NCBI GenBank assembly: GCA_015057085.1
Contig: SVFB01000062.1
Location: 1-64,000, forward strand
Direction of reading: 5' to 3'
DNA length: 64,000 nt
Source: Lachnospiraceae bacterium
Lineage (GTDB): Bacteria > Bacillota > Clostridia > Lachnospirales > Lachnospiraceae
A program made the translations under genes and the position numbers. Shown here piece by piece: positions 17,747 to 27,222 of the stretch. The notes beneath the pieces are model-generated. The model was given only the letters and a program-made list of their open reading frames with translations. It was not told where the DNA came from and did no database searches. Numbering within the stretch: position 1 is the first letter of the stretch; each line of letters begins with the position of its first letter.

Positions 17747-18947
17747 GAATATATATTCGGTTGCACAATTAAATAAATATGTGAAGAATATGTTTGCACA
17801 GGATTTTATGTTGAATCATATCAGCATAAAAGGGGAAGTATCGAACTGTAAATATCACTCGACAGGACATATTTATTTCACGTTGAAGGATCAAAGTGGT
17901 ACGCTAAGCTGCGTTATGTTTCGTGGAAACAGGTCCGGGCTGAACTTCCAGATGAAGGAAGGGGACAAGGTGATTGTAACCGGAAATGTTGATGTATACG
18001 AAAAGACCGGCTCTTATCAGTTATATGCAAAGGAAATTCAGTTAGATGGAGCTGGAAATTTATATCTTCAGTTTGAAGCTTTGAAAAAGCAATTGCAAGA
18101 GATGGGCATGTTTGCAGAGGAATACAAGCAGCCGATTCCAAAATATGCAAGAACTGTTGGTATTGTCACAGCGAAAACAGGTGCTGCAATTCAAGATATT
18201 CGCAATGTCGCTTCCCGAAGAAATCCCGGTGTGCAGTTGATTCTATATCCGGCCACAGTTCAGGGGGAAGGCGCGGCTGAGACCATTGTTGCCGGAATAG
18301 AGGCATTGGATCGATATGGAGTTGATGTCATCATTGTCGGAAGAGGTGGTGGTTCCATCGAAGATCTATGGGCTTTTAACGAAGAAATCGTGGCACGGGC
18401 AATTTTTGAATGCAAAACACCGATTGTATCTGCTGTGGGACACGAAGTGGATTGGACCATTGCGGATTATGTTTCTGACTATCGTGCACCAACACCGTCT
18501 GCGGCTGCAGAAATCTGTGTGTTTGAACTTGCCTTGGCACAGCAGAATCTGATGCAGTATCAAATTCGTATGGAGCGTGTTCTTCGTCATCATATTTCGA
18601 CTATCCGTGAAAAGCTATTATTTCACTCAAAAAGAATTACACTTTTGAGTCCGCAACACAAGATGCAGGAGATGGCACGAAGATTGTCGGATTTATATGA
18701 TAAGATGCGTTATTCCATTGAAAACAGATTTAAAGATCGTCGGAATCGATTGATGCTTTTGGCAAAATCATTGGAAAGCAATTCACCTTTACGAAAGATG
18801 GAAAGCGGCTTTGCCTATGTAGAAGATGCAAAGGAGAGGCGCTTAGTGAGTGTAAGTGATGTGAAAAAAGGCGATACACTTGCAATCCATTTAAAAGATG
18901 GAAAAATTGATGCAACAATTGATGAGGTTACAATAAAACATGAGTGA
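17739..18947 (+). CDS. xseA: Exodeoxyribonuclease VII large subunit
   Basis: Catalytic subunit of a single-strand-specific exonuclease. Start chosen at the ATG at 17739 (reading NKNIYSVAQLNKYVK), which overlaps the nusB stop by eight bases and fits the family's N-terminus; an upstream ATG at 17697 would extend far into nusB. The 402-residue protein has an N-terminal OB fold (about residues 3-100, with GEVSNCKYHSTGHIYFTLKD), then the nuclease domain with GIVTAKTGAAIQDI, GRGGGSIEDLWAFN and SAVGHEVDWTIADYV, and a helical C-terminus. xseB overlaps its end. Confidence 0.96.
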   Translation: MNKNIYSVAQLNKYVKNMFAQDFMLNHISIKGEVSNCKYHSTGHIYFTLKDQSGTLSCVMFRGNRSGLNFQMKEGDKVIVTGNVDVYEKTGSYQLYAKEIQLDGAGNLYLQFEALKKQLQEMGMFAEEYKQPIPKYARTVGIVTAKTGAAIQDIRNVASRRNPGVQLILYPATVQGEGAAETIVAGIEALDRYGVDVIIVGRGGGSIEDLWAFNEEIVARAIFECKTPIVSAVGHEVDWTIADYVSDYRAPTPSAAAEICVFELALAQQNLMQYQIRMERVLRHHISTIREKLLFHSKRITLLSPQHKMQEMARRLSDLYDKMRYSIENRFKDRRNRLMLLAKSLESNSPLRKMESGFAYVEDAKERRLVSVSDVKKGDTLAIHLKDGKIDATIDEVTIKHE

Positions 18948-19161
18948 TCAAACAAATGAGAATCGTTCATTGGAACAAAGAATGGACGACCTGGATTTAT
19001 TAATTGAAAAGATGGAGGCCGATGATGTGTCATTGGACGAATCCTTTGCGTTATATAAGCAAGGTTTAAATGAAATCAAAGAAGCAAATGATATGCTTGA
19101 TGCGATGGAAAAAGCGATGCTTGTATTGACCGAGGATGGCGAGACGGAGGAATTCTCATGA
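18940..19161 (+). CDS. xseB: Exodeoxyribonuclease VII small subunit
   Basis: A 73-residue helical protein whose copies bind each XseA chain. The signature LEKMEADDVSLDESFALYKQG is nearly canonical. It overlaps xseA by eight bases and the next gene by four (ATGA), so translation of the three is coupled. Confidence 0.95.
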   Translation: MSDQTNENRSLEQRMDDLDLLIEKMEADDVSLDESFALYKQGLNEIKEANDMLDAMEKAMLVLTEDGETEEFS

Positions 19162-20051
19162 ATTTTTCCGAGATGCTAGCACAAAAGACAACTGAAATCG
19201 AAGCGGTTGTATATAGATATCTTCCGGAGGAAAAGGGATTTCAAAAAGAAATCTTTTCGGCGATGAAATATTCTGTTTCATCAGGAGGAAAGCGTTTGCG
19301 CCCTATGTTGATGCAGGAAGTGTATCAGATGTTTTCTGGAGAAAGCAAAGCAATCGGGCCTTTTATGGCAGCTTTGGAAATGATTCATACCTATTCGTTG
19401 ATTCATGATGATTTGCCGGCGATGGATAATGATGATTATAGAAGAGGCCGTTTGACAACACATAAGGTATATGGCGAGGCGATTGCAATTCTTGCCGGAG
19501 ATGCATTACTCAATTACGCATTTGAAATTGCTGCCGGTGCATTTGACGTGGAAGAAAATGCACAGATGGTCGGAAAGGCATTACAAATATTGACAGCAAA
19601 AGCCGGTGTATATGGCATGATTGGCGGACAGGTTGTGGATGTGCTTTCTGAAAAGAAGCAAGAGCAAATCACAAAAGAAAAATTGGATTTTATTTATGAA
19701 TTAAAAACCGGTGCTTTAATCGAATGTGCGATGACAATAGGTGCTGTTTTGGCCGGTGCTTCAGACGAAGAGGTTCGTCAGGTGGAAGCAGTTGCAAAAA
19801 AGGTTGGTCTTGCTTTCCAAATTCAGGATGATATTTTAGATGTCATTGGAACCATGGAAGAATTGGGCAAGCCGATTGGCAGCGATGAAAAAAACGAAAA
19901 GTCTACATATGTTTCATTTGTTGGAATAGAAGCTGCGCAAAAAGAAGTGCAGAAATTATCGGAAGAGGCAGTCGAAATCTTAGATTTATTACCTGCCGAC
20001 AATCCGTTTTTGAGAGAGCTGATTCTTTCTTTGATTCATCGAAAGAAATAA
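19158..20051 (+). CDS. ispA: Polyprenyl synthetase (probable farnesyl diphosphate synthase)
   Basis: Condenses dimethylallyl and isopentenyl diphosphate into geranyl and farnesyl diphosphate, precursors of undecaprenyl phosphate and quinones. The 297-residue protein shows both aspartate-rich motifs, DDLPAMDND (first) and DDILD (second), plus GGKRLRP for diphosphate binding. The two extra residues in the first motif (DDxxxxD) are typical of bacterial FPP synthases. It overlaps xseB by ATGA and is followed by dxs, which supplies the same pathway. Confidence 0.95.
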   Translation: MNFSEMLAQKTTEIEAVVYRYLPEEKGFQKEIFSAMKYSVSSGGKRLRPMLMQEVYQMFSGESKAIGPFMAALEMIHTYSLIHDDLPAMDNDDYRRGRLTTHKVYGEAIAILAGDALLNYAFEIAAGAFDVEENAQMVGKALQILTAKAGVYGMIGGQVVDVLSEKKQEQITKEKLDFIYELKTGALIECAMTIGAVLAGASDEEVRQVEAVAKKVGLAFQIQDDILDVIGTMEELGKPIGSDEKNEKSTYVSFVGIEAAQKEVQKLSEEAVEILDLLPADNPFLRELILSLIHRKK

Positions 20052-20072
20052 GAATCAGGAGGAAAGTTGCAT

Positions 20073-21926
20073 ATGGTCCTGGATAAGATTCAACAGGAAA
20101 ATGATATAAAAAAGTTAACAAAAGAAGAATTGGAAACGCTCCGATTCGAAATCCGCGATTTTTTGATAGATTCTATTTCAAAAACAGGCGGACATTTGGC
20201 ATCTAATCTTGGCGTGATCGAATTGACCATGGCACTGCATTTATGTTTTGATTTGCCAAAAGATAAAATCATTTGGGATGTGGGACATCAATCCTATACC
20301 CATAAGATTTTGACGGGACGAAAAGACGCTTTTGATACACTTCGTCAACACGGTGGATTGAGCGGATTTCCAAAACGAAAAGAAAGTGATTGTGATGCTT
20401 TTGATACAGGACATAGCTCCACATCGATTTCAGCCGGACTTGGACTTGCAGAAGCAAGAGAAATCCTTGGAGAAGATTATCATGTGATTTCCGTAATCGG
20501 AGACGGCGCTATGACCGGTGGTCTGGCCTTTGAGGCGCTGAATAATGCATCACATATCAAGAAAAATTTTATTATTGTATTAAATGATAATGAAATGTCC
20601 ATTTCGGCCAATGTGGGTGGAATGAATAATTATCTTTCGAATTTCAGAACCGCAAATGCATATCGCGGACTGAAAAATGATGTGGTAGATTCTTTGAACA
20701 GGATTCCGGGTGGAGAGCGAATGGTACGCAAGATTCGGAATGCAAAGAATTCGGTAAAGCAAATGTTTGTGCCGGGAATGTTATTTGAGCAAATGGGTAT
20801 CATCTATCTTGGCCCTGTGGATGGCACAAATATTTCTGAATTGTGTCGTGTTTTTCGAGATGCGAAACGTGTGGATAGACCTGTTTTGGTTCATGTATTG
20901 ACCAAAAAGGGAAACGGATATCTTCCGGCAGAACGTCATCCGGCCAGATTTCATGGAACAGAACCCTTTGATATCAAAACCGGCCTACCAATGAAAAAAC
21001 GCACAAAATCAAATTATACGGATGTGTTTGCCACTGTTATGAAAAAAATGGGTGAACGCGAGCCGAAATTGGTTGCGATTACTGCAGCTATGGAGACCGG
21101 AACCGGATTGAAACGATATCATCTGGCTTATCCGGAACGGTTTTTTGATGTTGGAATTGCGGAAGGTCATGCTGTTACATTTGCGGCAGGATTGGCGCAG
21201 GCAGGATTAAAGCCGTTGTTTGTTGTATATTCTTCGTTTTTACAACGTGCTTATGACGAAATATTGCATGATGTCTGCTTGCAGAATTTGCCGGTGGTAT
21301 TTGCCATCGATCGAGCAGGACTTGTAGGCAGTGATGGAGAAACGCATCAAGGCATTTATGATATTTCCTACCTTTCTACCATCCCGAATATGACCGTGAT
21401 GGCGCCTAAGAATAAATGGGAATTATCTGATATGCTCAAGTATGCCATTCGTTACGGCGGTCCGATTGCCATTCGATATCCGAAGGGAGAAGCCTATGAT
21501 GGCTTAAGAGAATATCGCGCTGCAATTTGTTATGGACAGGCGGAAATCATTCAAAACGGACGTGATGTGGCATTATTCGCTCTGGGAAGTATGGTTTCAA
21601 CTGCAGAGGTCATTGCGAAAAACCTGGAGCAAAAGGGCTTCCATCCAACAATTATCAATGCCAGATTTGCAAAACCTTTTGATCAGGATGCAATTCGACA
21701 GCTTGCCGAACACCATCGTTTGATTGTAACAATGGAGGAAAATGTGGCAAGCGGCGGTATGGGAGAACATATCTCAGATTTTGTGCAGAAAGAAAAGCTT
21801 TCTGCTTCCGTGTTACCGATTGCAATTCCGGACGGTTTTGTGGAACATGGAAATATTGCGCTTTTAAAAGAAGAACTCGGTATCAGCGCAGATAAAATTA
21901 CCGATCGAATTTTGGAGGAACTATGA
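20073..21926 (+). CDS. dxs: 1-deoxy-D-xylulose-5-phosphate synthase
   Basis: Thiamine-diphosphate enzyme that joins pyruvate and glyceraldehyde 3-phosphate, the entry to the MEP isoprenoid pathway. The 617-residue protein has the TPP motif (GDGAMTGG then NDNEMSIS), the GHSSTSIS block and a transketolase pyrimidine domain with RAGLVGSDGETHQG. The start is the ATG at 20073, ten bases from AGGAGG; a TTG at 20067 is too close to that site. It lies 21 bases after ispA and overlaps tlyA by four bases. Confidence 0.96.
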   Translation: MVLDKIQQENDIKKLTKEELETLRFEIRDFLIDSISKTGGHLASNLGVIELTMALHLCFDLPKDKIIWDVGHQSYTHKILTGRKDAFDTLRQHGGLSGFPKRKESDCDAFDTGHSSTSISAGLGLAEAREILGEDYHVISVIGDGAMTGGLAFEALNNASHIKKNFIIVLNDNEMSISANVGGMNNYLSNFRTANAYRGLKNDVVDSLNRIPGGERMVRKIRNAKNSVKQMFVPGMLFEQMGIIYLGPVDGTNISELCRVFRDAKRVDRPVLVHVLTKKGNGYLPAERHPARFHGTEPFDIKTGLPMKKRTKSNYTDVFATVMKKMGEREPKLVAITAAMETGTGLKRYHLAYPERFFDVGIAEGHAVTFAAGLAQAGLKPLFVVYSSFLQRAYDEILHDVCLQNLPVVFAIDRAGLVGSDGETHQGIYDISYLSTIPNMTVMAPKNKWELSDMLKYAIRYGGPIAIRYPKGEAYDGLREYRAAICYGQAEIIQNGRDVALFALGSMVSTAEVIAKNLEQKGFHPTIINARFAKPFDQDAIRQLAEHHRLIVTMEENVASGGMGEHISDFVQKEKLSASVLPIAIPDGFVEHGNIALLKEELGISADKITDRILEEL

Positions 21927-22729
21927 AGGAACGATTAGATGTCCTTTTAGTACAGCGAAATCTTGCCCCTTCCAGAGAAAAAGCAAAGACAATGATTCTC
22001 GAGGGCAATGTGTTTGTAAATAACAATCGGGAAGACAAGGCCGGAAGTATGTTTCCGGATGATTGTCAGATTGAAATACATGGCAGTACTTTAAAATATG
22101 TCAGCCGTGGAGGCTTGAAATTGGAAAAAGCAATGGCAGAATTTGATATTTCCCTGGAGGGATGCGTTTGCATGGATATTGGCGCCTCCACCGGTGGATT
22201 TACAGACTGTATGTTGCAGAATGGCGCACAGAAGGTATATTCCGTTGACGTGGGATATGGACAGTTCGCTTGGAAATTGCGTACGGATCCGCGAGTGGTA
22301 TGTATGGAGAAGACAAACATCCGCTATGTGACACCTGAAGATATTGCAGATGCATTGGATTTTGCATCCGTAGATGTGTCTTTTATCTCGCTGACAAAGG
22401 TATTACCTGCGGCACATGATTTGCTGAAAGACAACGGTGAAATGGTTTGCCTGATTAAACCGCAGTTTGAGGCCGGTCGTGAAAAGGTCGGAAAGAAAGG
22501 TGTGGTTAGAGATCCCGAAGTACATAAAGAAGTGATTGAAAAGGTCATGGGATTTGCACTTGAAAATGGATTTTCGATATTACATCTTTCATTTTCTCCG
22601 ATTAAGGGACCGGAAGGCAATATCGAATATCTTGTCCATATCAGAAAAGATCATAAAGGGGAGTGTGCGGAAGGTATTTCCGTAGATAGAATTGTGGCTG
22701 AAGCCCATGGGGAATTGGATAAAAAATGA
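21923..22729 (+). CDS. tlyA: TlyA-family rRNA 2'-O-methyltransferase
   Basis: Predicted to methylate ribose 2'-OH groups in ribosomal RNA, as shown for mycobacterial TlyA (16S C1409 and 23S C1920). It is often annotated as hemolysin A for historical reasons. The 268-residue protein has an N-terminal S4 domain (RLDVLLVQRNLAPSREKAK) and an FtsJ/RrmJ-type methyltransferase domain with the SAM motif DIGASTGGFTDC. It overlaps dxs and nadK by four bases on each side, the usual Firmicutes order. Methylation sites in this organism are inferred. Confidence 0.93.
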   Translation: MKERLDVLLVQRNLAPSREKAKTMILEGNVFVNNNREDKAGSMFPDDCQIEIHGSTLKYVSRGGLKLEKAMAEFDISLEGCVCMDIGASTGGFTDCMLQNGAQKVYSVDVGYGQFAWKLRTDPRVVCMEKTNIRYVTPEDIADALDFASVDVSFISLTKVLPAAHDLLKDNGEMVCLIKPQFEAGREKVGKKGVVRDPEVHKEVIEKVMGFALENGFSILHLSFSPIKGPEGNIEYLVHIRKDHKGECAEGISVDRIVAEAHGELDKK

Positions 22730-23550
22730 AGCACTTTTTTTTGATAACAAATAGCAAAAAGGATCCAAATTGCGCAATGTCAAATGATATCGCGCAATAT
22801 ATCATAGATAAAGGCGGCAGTGCTTCGGTGATGGATCACAATGAGGCAGAGCCGAAAGATGTTCCGAAGAATACGGAATGTATCATTGTCTTAGGCGGAG
22901 ACGGAACCATGATTCGTGTCTCTACCAGGATGGAAAGTCTTGGAATTCCAGTGATTGGAGTGAATCTCGGAAATCTTGGCTATCTATGTGAATTGGAAAG
23001 AAATACAATTTATCCTGCAATTGATCAGTTGTTTGATGATGATTATTTGCTGGAAAATCGCATGATGTTGAAAAATACAGGGGGATGCGACCAAGCGGTT
23101 CATCTGGCATTAAATGATATCTTCTTTACCAGTGCCGGAGAACAGAAATTTATTCATCTGAATGTATATGTCAATGGTGCAAAACTCAATACCTATCATG
23201 CGGATGGAATCATTGTCTCAACGCCCACCGGTTCCACCGGCTATAATTTGTCTGCCGGAGGTCCGATTGTCAATCCAAAAGCGGAGTTAATCCTTTTAAC
23301 GCCGATTAATGATCATAATTTAAGTTCCAGAAGTATCGCACTGGATCGGGATGACATTGTGGAAGTGGAATTGGATTCGCGTAGGGATGAACGAGATGAG
23401 AAAGCAACTGTTAGTGTAGACGGGGATCAGGTTTATACAATGTGTGTGGGTGAGCGTTACCAAATCGGCCGCGCACGGGAAACAGTTCTGATATGTAGGC
23501 TTAGCAGAATCGGTTTTTTGGAAAATCTGCGTAAAAAAATGGAACAGTAG
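22726..23550 (+). CDS. nadK: NAD kinase
   Basis: Phosphorylates NAD to NADP with ATP or polyphosphate. The 274-residue protein shows the GGDGT motif (LGGDGTMIR), the glycine-rich NLGNLGYL, and the NAD-binding block with DGIIVSTPTGSTGYN. It starts in the tlyA stop (ATGA overlap). argR follows after 13 bases. Confidence 0.96.
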   Translation: MKHFFLITNSKKDPNCAMSNDIAQYIIDKGGSASVMDHNEAEPKDVPKNTECIIVLGGDGTMIRVSTRMESLGIPVIGVNLGNLGYLCELERNTIYPAIDQLFDDDYLLENRMMLKNTGGCDQAVHLALNDIFFTSAGEQKFIHLNVYVNGAKLNTYHADGIIVSTPTGSTGYNLSAGGPIVNPKAELILLTPINDHNLSSRSIALDRDDIVEVELDSRRDERDEKATVSVDGDQVYTMCVGERYQIGRARETVLICRLSRIGFLENLRKKMEQ

Positions 23551-23563
23551 AATAGGAGCGATT

Positions 23564-24013
23564 ATGAAACAGAAAAGACATTTAAAAATTCTTGAATTGA
23601 TTGACCAAAATGATGTAGAAACACAGGAAGACCTTTTGGAAATGCTGAAAAAATGCGGATTCTCAGTGACACAGGCAACTGTATCAAGAGATATTCGCGA
23701 ATTGAATTTAACAAAATTGACAACCGGATCCGGTCGTCAGAAATATGTTCCGTTTTATGATCGTGCAACATTATCAAAAGATAAATATGTGCGCGTTTTA
23801 AAAGACGGCTTTATCTCTATGGATGTGGCAATGAACCTGGTTGTTTTACAAACAGTTTCAGGTATGGCAAGTGCGGTTTGTGCTGCGATTGATGCACTGG
23901 AATTATCAGGAATCGTAGGTTCTGTGGCGGGCGACGATACCATTATGTGCGCAACGAAGTCGGAGGAAGCTGCAAATCATTTAAAGGATGAACTTCAACA
24001 TCTCATTTTTTAG
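23564..24013 (+). CDS. argR: Arginine repressor
   Basis: Hexameric, arginine-responsive regulator of arginine synthesis and breakdown. The 149-residue protein has an N-terminal winged helix (TQATVSRDIRELNLTK as recognition helix) and a C-terminal oligomerisation and arginine-binding domain with GIVGSVAGDDTIMC. TAGGAGCG precedes the ATG. Placement between nadK and recN is conserved in Firmicutes. argS and argH in this window are plausible targets, but I did not find a convincing ARG box in front of either. Confidence 0.95.
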   Translation: MKQKRHLKILELIDQNDVETQEDLLEMLKKCGFSVTQATVSRDIRELNLTKLTTGSGRQKYVPFYDRATLSKDKYVRVLKDGFISMDVAMNLVVLQTVSGMASAVCAAIDALELSGIVGSVAGDDTIMCATKSEEAANHLKDELQHLIF

Positions 24014-24036
24014 TGCGAGAGAGTGGAAGGAGCTAT

Positions 24037-25716
24037 ATGTTACAAAGTTTACAGGTGAAAAATTTGGCCCTGATAGAAGAAGAAGAGGTATTCTTTTCCG
24101 ATGGCCTGAATATTTTGACCGGAGAAACGGGCGCCGGAAAATCCATTTTGATTGGTTCAATCAATCTGGCGCTCGGCGAAAAAGTATCAAAGGAAATGCT
24201 TAGAGAAGGCACGGACTCAGCCTTCGTAGAATTGGTTTTTCATGTGGAGGACGAAAAGACCCTCCTTGCGCTTCGGGAAATGGATATTGAACCTGAAGAT
24301 GGAGAAGTGATTTTAAGCAGAAGAATCACTGCGCAAAGAACCGTAGCAAAAATTAATGGTGAAAGTGTCCCAGGGAAAAAATTAAAAGAGGCGGCTGCCG
24401 TTTTGATTGATATCCACGGACAACACGAACATCAAAGCTTATTATCCAAGAAAAAGCATCTCGAAATTCTAGATTCCTATGCAAAGGAAGAATTGGCAGA
24501 GAAAAAGGCCAAACTGGCCGAATCCTACAAAACCTATCGCAAATTGCATGAGGAATTTGAACAAGCGGATATCGGAGCCGAAGAAAGAGAAAAGGAGCTT
24601 TCTTTTTTGAATTATGAGGTTTCCGAAATCGAAGCTGCCGATTTAAAAGTAAATGAAGATGAGGAACTTGAAGCTGAATATCGTCGCATTGCCAACGGAA
24701 AGAAGATTCTGGAGGCAATGGGAAATGCTTATCAATCCACAGGTTCGGATGGAGCCTCCGGAATGGTAGGTCATGCAGTAAGAGAGCTGATGAGTATTGC
24801 ATCTTATGATCAAAAAGCGGAAGAAATCTTAAATCAGGCTTCTGAATTGGATGATTTATTAAATGATTTAAATCGAGAGATGTCCGATTATCTTTCTGCT
24901 GCGGATTTTAATGAGGCACATTTTTATGAAGTGGAAAGCAGGCTGGATTTGATTAATCATATCAAGAGCAAATTCGGCAGTTCTATCGAAGCTGTTCTTT
25001 CGGCCTGTGAAGAAAAGAAAACTCGTATTGAAACATTACTCAATTATGATCAATATTTAAGTCAGCTTAAGAAGCAAACCGAGCTTGAAGAAGCGAATTT
25101 GCGCAAACTTTCGGATGAAGTTTCAAAGATTCGACAAGAAAAAGCGAAAGAGCTGACCGAGAAAGTGAAAAATGAGCTGTTGGAACTGAATTTCCTGGAT
25201 GTTTCATTTACAATGGATTTTCAAAAGACAAAAGATTTTACCGCAAATGGAATGGATGATTGTGAATTTATGATTTCGACCAATCCGGGAGAACCTGTTA
25301 AGCCTCTTTTGAAGGTGGCATCAGGCGGTGAACTTTCGAGAATCATGCTGGGAATCAAGACGGTGCTCGCAAAAGAAGATGAGATCGATACTTTGATTTT
25401 TGATGAAATCGATACCGGAATCAGCGGCAGAACTGCGCAAAAGGTATCTGAAATGTTAAAAATCCTGGGAAAAAGCCATCAGATTATCTGCATCACTCAT
25501 TTGCCGCAGATTGCTGCAATGGCAGATCATCACTTCTTGATTGAGAAGTCTGTGGATCAGGCGACAACGCATACACATATTGAAGAATTATCAGATGAGG
25601 CATCAGTAGAAGAACTTGCACGCATGTTGGGAGGCGTGGAGATTACAGATGCTGTAATCATGAATGCAAGAGAAATGAAGAAATTGGCTGTGGAAAAGGG
25701 GGACTATGGCTTATGA
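24037..25716 (+). CDS. recN: DNA repair protein RecN
   Basis: SMC-like ATPase recruited early to double-strand breaks. Start placed at the ATG at 24037, after AAGGAG; a GTG at 24013 is in frame but poorly placed. The 559-residue protein has the Walker A motif GETGAGKSIL near residue 30, a central coiled coil with the DIHGQHEHQSLL block before it, and the C-terminal signature ASGGELSRIMLG and Walker B LIFDEIDTGISG. It overlaps glgA by four bases. Confidence 0.96.
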   Translation: MLQSLQVKNLALIEEEEVFFSDGLNILTGETGAGKSILIGSINLALGEKVSKEMLREGTDSAFVELVFHVEDEKTLLALREMDIEPEDGEVILSRRITAQRTVAKINGESVPGKKLKEAAAVLIDIHGQHEHQSLLSKKKHLEILDSYAKEELAEKKAKLAESYKTYRKLHEEFEQADIGAEEREKELSFLNYEVSEIEAADLKVNEDEELEAEYRRIANGKKILEAMGNAYQSTGSDGASGMVGHAVRELMSIASYDQKAEEILNQASELDDLLNDLNREMSDYLSAADFNEAHFYEVESRLDLINHIKSKFGSSIEAVLSACEEKKTRIETLLNYDQYLSQLKKQTELEEANLRKLSDEVSKIRQEKAKELTEKVKNELLELNFLDVSFTMDFQKTKDFTANGMDDCEFMISTNPGEPVKPLLKVASGGELSRIMLGIKTVLAKEDEIDTLIFDEIDTGISGRTAQKVSEMLKILGKSHQIICITHLPQIAAMADHHFLIEKSVDQATTHTHIEELSDEASVEELARMLGGVEITDAVIMNAREMKKLAVEKGDYGL

Positions 25717-27167
25717 AACAGATTTTATTTGCATCTTCAGAAGCAATTCCATATATAAAAACCGGTGGACTGGCCGATGTGGTCGGCTCTCTGCCAAAAT
25801 ATATTCAAAATGATGAATACGAAGTTCGTATTATCCTGCCGAAGTATGCATGTATGGATGAAAAGTTTCTTTCAGAATTGAACTATGTGTGCCACTTTTA
25901 TGTGGATTTAAATTGGCGCAAGCAATATGCAGGAATTTTTGAGACGACCCATGAAGGGGTCAAATACTATTTTGTAGATAATGAATACTATTTTGCAGGA
26001 CCAAATCCCTATAATAATATTCATGAAGATGTAGAAAAGTTTGCTTTCTTTTCCAAAGCCGTTTTAAGCGCATTACCTTATCTGGATTATTCACCGGGAA
26101 TCATCCATTGCCATGATTGGCAGACAGGATTGATTCCGGTATTTCTACACACATCCTATGGCTCGGATGTGTTCTATAGCGGCATAAAGACCATATTCTC
26201 GATTCATAATTTGAAGTTCCAGGGAAGATGGAAAATTCGAGAAGTCATGGATGTGACAGGTCTGCCGGAATATATCTTTGACCATCGAGGAATTGAATCC
26301 TATGGCGAAGCAAATTTGTTAAAAGGCGGATGCGTCTATGCAGACGCAATTACAACAGTCAGCCCGACTTACGCATCCGAAATCCTGACCCAAGAAGGTG
26401 GAGAGGGATTGGAAGGCGTATTTTCAATGCGTAAGGCAGATTTGCATGGCATTTTAAATGGATTAGATTATCAGCTCTATAATCCAAAAACGGACCCGTA
26501 TATCTATGAGCCTTTTACGGTTGAATCCGCAATAGAAGGCAAAAAAAAGAATAAGACCGCATTGCAGAAGGAATTCGGACTTCCGGAAAGGGAGGATGTT
26601 TTTGTCCTGGGAATTGTATCACGTATGACAGATCAAAAAGGATTTGATTTGATTGCATATATTATGGACGAATTGCTGAATTCAATGGATGTGCAACTTA
26701 TCGTTCTCGGAACAGGAGAGATTCGTTATGAGCATATGTTCCATTATTTCCAGAATGCATATCCGCAAAAGGTTGGCTCTTATATCGGTTATTCCGAGGA
26801 GAGAGCGCATCATATTTATGCCGGTGCAGATGCATTTTTGATGCCTTCGCTGTTTGAACCTTGTGGATTGTCACAGATGATGAGTATGCGTTATGGTACG
26901 CTGCCGATTGTTCGTGAAACAGGCGGTCTGCGTGATACTGTCATTGCCTATAATGAATATAATCATACAGGAACAGGTTTTTCTTTTACAGAATATAATG
27001 CATTGGATTTTCTGCATGTGATTCAATATGCCAATGAAGTTTATGAAAAGCAAAGACCACATTGGGATGATATGGTAAAGCGTGCGATGGAAGTGGATTA
27101 TTCCTGGGATGCTTCAGCAGAAGAATATCGCAAGATTTATGATGGTCTATTGGATGTGGAAGATTAA
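25713..27167 (+). CDS. glgA: Glycogen synthase (ADP-glucose)
   Basis: GT5-family glycosyltransferase that extends alpha-1,4-glucan from ADP-glucose made by GlgC/GlgD. The 484-residue protein has the ADP-glucose-binding KTGGLADVVGSLPK at residues 15-28 and the C-terminal EPCGLSQMMSMRYG block. The start overlaps recN by ATGA, so this metabolic gene has joined the tail of the nusB-recN operon. A strong terminator follows. Confidence 0.96.
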   Translation: MKQILFASSEAIPYIKTGGLADVVGSLPKYIQNDEYEVRIILPKYACMDEKFLSELNYVCHFYVDLNWRKQYAGIFETTHEGVKYYFVDNEYYFAGPNPYNNIHEDVEKFAFFSKAVLSALPYLDYSPGIIHCHDWQTGLIPVFLHTSYGSDVFYSGIKTIFSIHNLKFQGRWKIREVMDVTGLPEYIFDHRGIESYGEANLLKGGCVYADAITTVSPTYASEILTQEGGEGLEGVFSMRKADLHGILNGLDYQLYNPKTDPYIYEPFTVESAIEGKKKNKTALQKEFGLPEREDVFVLGIVSRMTDQKGFDLIAYIMDELLNSMDVQLIVLGTGEIRYEHMFHYFQNAYPQKVGSYIGYSEERAHHIYAGADAFLMPSLFEPCGLSQMMSMRYGTLPIVRETGGLRDTVIAYNEYNHTGTGFSFTEYNALDFLHVIQYANEVYEKQRPHWDDMVKRAMEVDYSWDASAEEYRKIYDGLLDVED

Positions 27168-27181
27168 AATTTTAGATTTTT

Positions 27182-27217
27182 GAAAGCTGTGGATTTTTTT
27201 TTAAATCCACAGCTTTC
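27182..27217. terminator. Bidirectional terminator between glgA and the convergent DUF5688 gene
   Basis: A perfect 15-bp stem (27182-27196 with 27203-27217) around a T-rich loop. The A/T-rich ends let it act in both directions; the minus-strand gene ends at 27223. Confidence 0.8.
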
Positions 27218-27222
27218 ATACT